From: Bradyrhizobium canariense
GTDB taxonomy: Bacteria > Pseudomonadota > Alphaproteobacteria > Rhizobiales > Xanthobacteraceae
Direction: 5' to 3'
Length of the DNA stretch: 64,000 nucleotides
Assembly (NCBI RefSeq): GCF_018130465.1
Contig: NZ_JAFCKJ010000007.1
Span: forward strand, 298,213 to 362,212
Of the stretch, positions 59,501-64,000 are shown one piece after another. A model generated the notes under the pieces. That model saw only the letters and a program-made list of their open reading frames with translations. It ran no database searches and had not been told where the DNA came from. The position numbers and the translations under genes were made by a program. Numbering within the stretch: position 1 is the first letter of the stretch; every line of letters starts with the position of its first letter.

Positions 59501-62500
59501 CAGCACGACCGGTCCGATCGATTCCAACCTCACCACGACGGAAGGGAAGGAAATATTCCTCTTCATCGAGAACGGCCTCATCGTCGGTCGTTACGATGGG
59601 TCCGATCAGGACGATGTCGTGACCGGCACCAACGATCCGGCCGCATTTGCGATCGCGATCGACCCGGTGAGCGGCAAGGTCTCCGTCGTCCAGTATGTTT
59701 CGCTTCACCATGACAGCGCCGATATCGGTGGCGATATCGATGAGGCGGCCTCGCTGGCAGACGCCCTCGGCCAGGTCAAGGCGACCTTGACGGTCACCGA
59801 CGGCGACGGCGATCACGCTTCGGCGTCCGCCGACATCTCCGGCAGCATTCAGTTCGAGGACGACGGCCCGTCCGTTGCGGCGACAGTGCCCCGCAATTTC
59901 GGGGTGACCGCGGACGAGACTCCCGGCAACCAGGCCAATGACGTCACGGCGGCGCTTCCGGTCTTTGCGACCGTGGCGAACCCCGGCGATGATCCGGACG
60001 AGCCCGGAACGGTGCTTGCCTATGCGACCAGTAGCGGCGCGGCCCTGAGCATCCTGCCGTATTTCGGCGTCGACGGACCCGATCCGACTGCGGCGATCAC
60101 GTATTCGCTCGATCTGCAATCGTCTATTTCCGGCGTGACATTGACGGACGGAACGGCGATTTCGTTGTCGCTGGATAGCGCGGGCAGGGTGATCGGCACC
60201 GTGGGCACGGATAGCGTGCATCCCGAACTGAACGGCACCACCGCCTTTGCCGTGGCCATCGATCCGGTCACCGGCCAGGTCTCCGTGGTCGAATATCTCT
60301 CGCTCCATCACTCCAATACGTCCAATCCGAACGATCAGGTTTCGCTGGCCGCGGGCTCGATCTCGGCGGTCGTCACGATCAAGGATGGCGATGGCGACAC
60401 GGCGTCCGCGTCGGCGGATATTTCGAGCAAGATCCACTTCAACGACGACGGCCCGAAGCTGACGATCGGCGCCGACGTGACCACGCCGGAATTCGTCGCG
60501 ATTTCGCTCAATCTGGACGAGACTATCGGCCATGAGGGGTCGCCGCCGGATCAATACAACACCGGCGAGAGCGAGTCGGGCGGCGGAACGCCGAACGGAC
60601 TCGCCGACGACACTGGCAACGCCACAATCACGTTCACGACGGATGCGACCTCGACGGCTCAGATCGGTGAGCTGATGACGGGCGCGGGGCTGCTGGCTCC
60701 GTTGTTCACGAATGCGGTGATCGATTACGGGGCTGATGGTGCCGCCCTGGTCAACCCCGTCACGTCCGCGCTCAGCCTCGTCCTGACGGGAGCGCCCGAG
60801 CTCGGCGGAATCAAGACCAACCTCGTAGCTACCGCGCTGGCGGGCAGCCTGCTCGATGGCACCTCACAGGACCATCGGACCGTCTGGTTGACGCTCGAGG
60901 GCGGTCAGATCGTCGGCCGCGTCGGTCATGATACGCTGTCGACGGGCGATGATTTCGTCGTCCTGCGCATCTCGTTGAATTCGACGGATCCGGCCACGGC
61001 GCAGCTCGTGGTCGATCAATTCCTGCCGATAGATCACGACGCCTCGGAACCTGCCGGATCGCAGCTGCCCGAGAATCCCTCGCTGTTTGACGAGTCGGTC
61101 TCGTTGCTGACGGCTTTGGCCGGCCAGAGCGTCGGCGTGAAGCTGACCGTGACGGTGACCGACGGCGACGGTGACCATGTCACGCAATCCGCCACCGCGA
61201 CCCTCATCGGCAACAGCAATTCCATCGTCTCCATCGACGATTCCGGCCCGACCATCTCCGCTTCGGAGGATTGCGTCGATACGCCGCTCACCTATGTCGG
61301 CATCAAGGCGGGCAACGTCGACGAGCGCGGTCTCGATGGTCCGGGCGATCAGGACGTACTCTTGTCCGCCGTCGGTCAGGGCAATGGCCCGAACCCGAAC
61401 ACGGTCAATACGACGGGGAGCGATATCGGCGTCGGCAACCAGTCGATCGAGGGCCATGAGGTTCACGGAGGCAACGACCAGGCTGCGGAGATCCTGCGGC
61501 TCGACTTCGTCAACAACGTCACCTTCCCGGCCAATACCTTCGCCTATAATGGTCACTACGAGGTGGATGCGGCCTCGTTCACCGTCCAACAGATCCAGGG
61601 CAGTGCGAGCAACACGGCGACGGTTTTCGTCCAGGTCTTCAACGCCAATGACAACAACGACTTCACCGATGACGGCAATCCGCTGCCGATCACGCTGAAC
61701 GACGTCACCGTCACCGGGGATGCCAGCTACACCAAAATTCCGGTGTATGACGGCAATACGCTGGTCGGCGTCGTCATCGTCGGTCTGAACGAGGGGGCGA
61801 CCGTCACGGTTGACACGTCGGACGACTTCAATCGTCTCGTCATTTCCAATTACGACAACGTCGCCTTCTCGAGCACGCCGAACGGTGCGCCGACCCTTCC
61901 AACCGACCCGGCCGATCCGCAAGAGGTCAATGTCGGTCATCCGTTCTCGGTCAGCGGCATTTCGTCCGTCGTTTGCGCTCCGGCCACGCTCAGCGTCACG
62001 CATGACGAGAGCGCGGGCTTTGCGCCGCAGTCCGGCCCGAACCCGGAGAACGATGTCGATCCCGCGACGGCCCCGAGCGTGCTGACGGCCGCGATTGCCG
62101 ACGCCCAGATCGTTACGGTTCTCGGTTACGCCGAATCGAGCGGTGCCGCGACCAGCCTGTTCACGACGCCCGATTTCGGCACGGACGGACCCGGCCCGGC
62201 CGGAGGTGTGTCCTATCAACTGACGAGTTCCGCCGGTGGCGGGTTCACGGGCCAGGATTCCGGGCTGAACACCACGGTCGGCAACCACGATATCTTCCTG
62301 TTCACGGACTCCACCAACCCGAACATCGTCTGGGGCGTCGACGGCAACAACTTCCAGACCGGCGAGAAGGTGTTCGCGCTCTATGTCGACACCGACGGGC
62401 ACCTGTGGGTCGCACAGTTCGCGGCGATTGCGCACAATGTCGATGGCTCAACGCCTGCTGCCTATGACGACGAGGTCTCGATCGCGAACGGCCTCGTGTA

Positions 62501-64000
62501 CATCTCGGCCACCGCGACCGACGGTGACGGCGACACCGCCCATGCCGTTTCGCCGGCCGGGCTTCACATCAATTTCCAGGACGATGGTCCGCATGCCGTC
62601 GCGGAGGCGTCGCAGGACGTCCTCGAAGGGTCTGCTCCGGTCATTGGTCAGCTCGATTTCGATCCGGGCGCCGACGGCGCGACCGTCACGCAAATCAACG
62701 GCGTGTCCCTGTCGTTCGGCCAGGACGGGTATTCTCAGGCCGTCTCGGTTACCCATGGCAGCCTTCAGGTCACCGCCGAGGGTGCCTACAAGTTCGTTGC
62801 TCAGCCTGATGACGTCTATCATACCGGCGGGCCGGCGAACTTCACGTACACCGTGACCGATGGCGACGGCGATACCTCGGCATCGACGGTATCGTTCGTG
62901 GTCACCGACGACAGCGACCCGACCACGGTGACGTTGAACGACGTGACTGTGAACGAGGGCGTCGGCACGGCGACGATCTCGGCGAGCGTGGATCATGCGC
63001 CGCAGGGCAGCAACCTCGTGCTGACCCTGAGCAACGGGTCGACGATCACGATCCTTGATGGCCAGACCACGGGCACCTCGACGCCGTTCCCGGTGCAGGG
63101 CGATGATCCCTATGTCGATCACGAGAGCTACGTTGTCTCGGTCACCGGCGCGACCGGCGGCAATTATGAAGCGCTGAACACGGTCGACACGTCGACGGTG
63201 ACGGTGAACGACACGATTGATCCGACCTCGGTGAACCTGAGTGCCTCGACGGTGCTGGAGGGCGGGATCGCGAACTACGTGTTCACGGCGACGCTGACCA
63301 ATGCCTCGCACGGCAATACGGTGGTCACGACCGACCAGGGCGTGATCACGGTCACCGATGGCAACACCACGGGCACGCTGACGATCGCGTCGGGCAATGG
63401 CGAGGATCCCTACCTGGACGCCAGCCAGCTGACGGCGACCATCACCGGTGCGACCGGCGGCAACTTCGAAAGCCTGGTGGTCGGAACGGCGGCGGCGACC
63501 GCGCACGTCAACGACACGATCACCACGAACTTCGTAACCCTGGACGATGTCGTGGTCCTCGAGAACCAGACGTTTGTCTATACGGCGCACATGGATTATG
63601 CGTCGCTGACGCCGTTCACGGTGAAGCTGGACAACGGGGTGGACATCACGTTTGCCCCCGGCCAGCTCACGGCAACGTCTGCGCCGCAGCCGGCCCAGGG
63701 CGACGATGTGTATCTGGATGGTCAGGTGATCACTGTTTCGATCGCCAGCACGTTAGGCGGCAACTTCGAGGCGGTTGACATCTCGGACACGGCCAAGGTG
63801 ACGATTGGCGACACGATTGATCCGACCTCGGTGAACCTGAGTGCCTCGACGGTGCTGGAGGGCGGGATCGCGAACTACGTGTTCACGGCGACGCTGACCA
63901 ATGCCTCGCACGGCAATACGGTGGTCACGACCGACCAGGGCGTGATCACGGTCACCGATGGCAACACCACGGGCACGCTGACGATCGCGTCGGGCAATGG
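56583..64000 (+). CDS. Giant T1SS-143/DUF5801 repeat adhesin, LapA-like N-terminus (3' end outside)
   Basis: An open frame of at least 2472 codons from ATG 56583 (GCAGGGGTAGATT upstream) to the window edge, with no signal peptide. Residues 1-125 form a compact module (TLAKPLTDQAVVVHLGYDQK, VKLDFSSIANEKITLVHVGE) ending PAAG at 122-125. Then come repeats of the DUF5801/T1SS-143 type, each ending in T-D-G-D-G-D (near residues 597, 848, 1072, 1268, 1526, 1979, 2092) and D-D-G-P. From about residue 2105 the repeats become Ig-like units of about 100 residues (TVTLNDVTVNEGVGTATISA, SVNLSASTVLEGGIANYVF). It is exported by a type I system, a calcium-dependent surface adhesin. The C-terminal RTX and secretion signal lie beyond the window. 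Confidence 0.9.
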   Translation, partial: MNAQFQVAQATGTAAPTNATSVRTFTLAKPLTDQAVVVHLGYDQKVKLDFSSIANEKITLVHVGEKLIILFDNKSTITVDPVFDSRHDGQDLLSIELAPGRDVNVQEFASLFPITTDQSVLPAAGDGNGNAQGSGASFSNAAVDTLNAGNPLDLLGQEELGNFALNPETFAGVPETTIAPVAGFTLSDTIVIHDETANVQVLNGANDLSNAVLPAVFSPVGLIGWAESAVSEIASSSASFGSGGTGTTAYALTTSIGAAFAGVDSGLQATVTNNEIFLFTEGNLVVGREGSGGVADPNGAVAFQLYLDPATLKLDVAQYEAIKHGTASDPDTSEGAQLADVVFVQQTVTDAVGNTATAVSNGSLGVSFLDDGPAVTRGEGSELPSIGLLNLDETIGHEQSPLIDRYNTGETESDGVTPNGTLDDTGVTTVTVSTAPTQAQAIGELSTPAGGLINLFPAAVVDFGTDGPGPNGGVSNVLTLVLSSETVGTNLTATALAGTPLASLDAAARSIVLVQVNDTTIEGRIVGDGVANNGDEYVAFRIVLENAGDPATAHVTVDQFLAIDHGGSEDPSVFDEQILLHLAGADTLGLQLTTTVTDGDGDQASSTVQVNLIGSENSFIAFDDDGPMITREEGEHPTNVGLLDLDETIAHGDSPQPDTYNVGESESGFGPPNGTADDKATTVTVAIHPTQGQAIGELSTAAGGLAELFDTAIVDFGTDGPGAKGGISNVLKLVLSGETVDTNLTATALVGTPLENLTAAQRAIVLVQVDDDTLEGRIVGDGTAEHEYVAFRITLENASDPSTAKVTVDQFLPIDHGGSENPSQFDEQAILHLVGNGTLNLELTTTATDGDGDQTSSSAQVTLIGNERSFIAFDDDGPTVTVSVTEGFAVVHDETLLLQSPPFGDDNDILFTPVFNGVSNPGHDPQVLFGLPIGYARSNVAALTIDNVDFGTDGAAKTGAQVFSLTLADAEGHSTTGPIDSNLTTTEGKEIFLFIENGLIVGRYDGSDQDDVVTGTNDPAAFAIAIDPVSGKVSVVQYVSLHHDSADIGGDIDEAASLADALGQVKATLTVTDGDGDHASASADISGSIQFEDDGPSVAATVPRNFGVTADETPGNQANDVTAALPVFATVANPGDDPDEPGTVLAYATSSGAALSILPYFGVDGPDPTAAITYSLDLQSSISGVTLTDGTAISLSLDSAGRVIGTVGTDSVHPELNGTTAFAVAIDPVTGQVSVVEYLSLHHSNTSNPNDQVSLAAGSISAVVTIKDGDGDTASASADISSKIHFNDDGPKLTIGADVTTPEFVAISLNLDETIGHEGSPPDQYNTGESESGGGTPNGLADDTGNATITFTTDATSTAQIGELMTGAGLLAPLFTNAVIDYGADGAALVNPVTSALSLVLTGAPELGGIKTNLVATALAGSLLDGTSQDHRTVWLTLEGGQIVGRVGHDTLSTGDDFVVLRISLNSTDPATAQLVVDQFLPIDHDASEPAGSQLPENPSLFDESVSLLTALAGQSVGVKLTVTVTDGDGDHVTQSATATLIGNSNSIVSIDDSGPTISASEDCVDTPLTYVGIKAGNVDERGLDGPGDQDVLLSAVGQGNGPNPNTVNTTGSDIGVGNQSIEGHEVHGGNDQAAEILRLDFVNNVTFPANTFAYNGHYEVDAASFTVQQIQGSASNTATVFVQVFNANDNNDFTDDGNPLPITLNDVTVTGDASYTKIPVYDGNTLVGVVIVGLNEGATVTVDTSDDFNRLVISNYDNVAFSSTPNGAPTLPTDPADPQEVNVGHPFSVSGISSVVCAPATLSVTHDESAGFAPQSGPNPENDVDPATAPSVLTAAIADAQIVTVLGYAESSGAATSLFTTPDFGTDGPGPAGGVSYQLTSSAGGGFTGQDSGLNTTVGNHDIFLFTDSTNPNIVWGVDGNNFQTGEKVFALYVDTDGHLWVAQFAAIAHNVDGSTPAAYDDEVSIANGLVYISATATDGDGDTAHAVSPAGLHINFQDDGPHAVAEASQDVLEGSAPVIGQLDFDPGADGATVTQINGVSLSFGQDGYSQAVSVTHGSLQVTAEGAYKFVAQPDDVYHTGGPANFTYTVTDGDGDTSASTVSFVVTDDSDPTTVTLNDVTVNEGVGTATISASVDHAPQGSNLVLTLSNGSTITILDGQTTGTSTPFPVQGDDPYVDHESYVVSVTGATGGNYEALNTVDTSTVTVNDTIDPTSVNLSASTVLEGGIANYVFTATLTNASHGNTVVTTDQGVITVTDGNTTGTLTIASGNGEDPYLDASQLTATITGATGGNFESLVVGTAAATAHVNDTITTNFVTLDDVVVLENQTFVYTAHMDYASLTPFTVKLDNGVDITFAPGQLTATSAPQPAQGDDVYLDGQVITVSIASTLGGNFEAVDISDTAKVTIGDTIDPTSVNLSASTVLEGGIANYVFTATLTNASHGNTVVTTDQGVITVTDGNTTGTLTIASGN
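63209..63400 (+). repeat. 192-bp repeat, copy 1 of 600-bp period
   Basis: Identical over 192 bp to 63809-64000, at an exact offset of 600 bp (200 codons, two Ig-like domains), beginning CGACACGATTGATCCGACC. The second copy is cut by the window end. Nucleotide-level identity indicates very recent duplication or gene conversion. Confidence 0.95.
63809..64000 (+). repeat. 192-bp repeat, copy 2 (runs off window)
   Basis: Identical copy of 63209-63400. The domain in between (about 63520-63800, TNFVTLDDVVVLENQTFVYT) is different in sequence, so the true repeat unit is a pair of Ig-like domains, the first highly conserved and the second more variable. Confidence 0.95.

Noticed and set aside
57819-60554. 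911-codon open frame on the minus strand
   Set aside because: Exact antisense shadow of the repeat adhesin; Arg/Asp/Val-rich low complexity with no domain.
60864-63590. Two long minus-strand open frames (60864-62435 and 62448-63590)
   Set aside because: Both are shadows of the adhesin repeats.
1-64000. CRISPR array, transposase genes, restriction-modification or toxin-antitoxin systems
   Set aside because: None found: no regularly spaced short repeats, no DDE transposase, no paired small toxin-antitoxin genes that I could recognise.

Overview
The window looks like chromosomal DNA of a Bradyrhizobium-type alphaproteobacterium (order Hyphomicrobiales). I infer this from the high G+C content, the strong third-position GC bias (which gives long open shadow frames on the wrong strand), GTG/TTG starts behind purine-rich ribosome sites, the thrS, yidD, folE, hisI, nadK, rlmB backbone genes, an Omp25-type porin, DUF2336 and Hpt/receiver proteins, and an intergenic mosaic repeat of a kind I recall from Bradyrhizobium. 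No database search was possible; family calls come from motifs and recall.

Region by region. 0-5 kb: start of an exported protein, a YdjA-like nitroreductase, thrS, an MFS exporter. 5-13.5 kb (accessory or metabolic): GrlR-like protein, alpha/beta hydrolase-like lipoprotein candidate, amino-acid permease plus a secreted protein, then a divergent XRE-cupin regulator facing an operon of MHS transporter, MOSC protein and a phthalate-dioxygenase-reductase-like flavoprotein. 13.5-25 kb (backbone): yidD, periplasmic ClpP-like protein, an IscU-like scaffold with only two cysteine ligands, folE, hisI, lytic transglycosylase-like protein, DUF2336 protein, Hpt protein and receiver, nadK, S10 carboxypeptidase, a serine beta-lactamase-like hydrolase, a TPR protein. 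25-32 kb: many small exported or membrane proteins, an outer-membrane beta-barrel, a chemoreceptor, and two broken genes. 33-36 kb: a 2.9-kb islet bounded by a perfect 40-bp direct repeat of the 3' end of tRNA-Thr, carrying an O-acyltransferase, an SGNH/AlgX-like partner and a tiny membrane protein, with no integrase. 36-49 kb: small secreted proteins, rlmB, tRNA-Tyr, LLM flavoenzyme, a LysR regulator divergent from an MFS-GAF-amidohydrolase operon with a clear T-N11-A palindrome between them, quinone oxidoreductase, UvrD-type helicase, TMEM175-like channel, YciI-like protein. 49-54 kb: a solitary periplasmic binding protein divergent from a hybrid histidine kinase, tRNA-Gly. 54-64 kb: small secreted proteins, a truncated HlyD-type type I secretion adaptor, and a giant repeat protein running off the window end.

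The most interesting parts are the tRNA-Thr islet (a cell-surface acylation cassette moved without its own integrase) and the giant protein beginning at 56583: it has an N-terminal retention-like module with a PAAG tetrapeptide at residues 122-125, matching the LapG protease consensus in sequence and position, followed by T1SS-143/DUF5801 repeats and near-identical Ig-like repeats. It is therefore a candidate LapA-type, protease-releasable biofilm adhesin sitting beside the remnant of a secretion adaptor gene.
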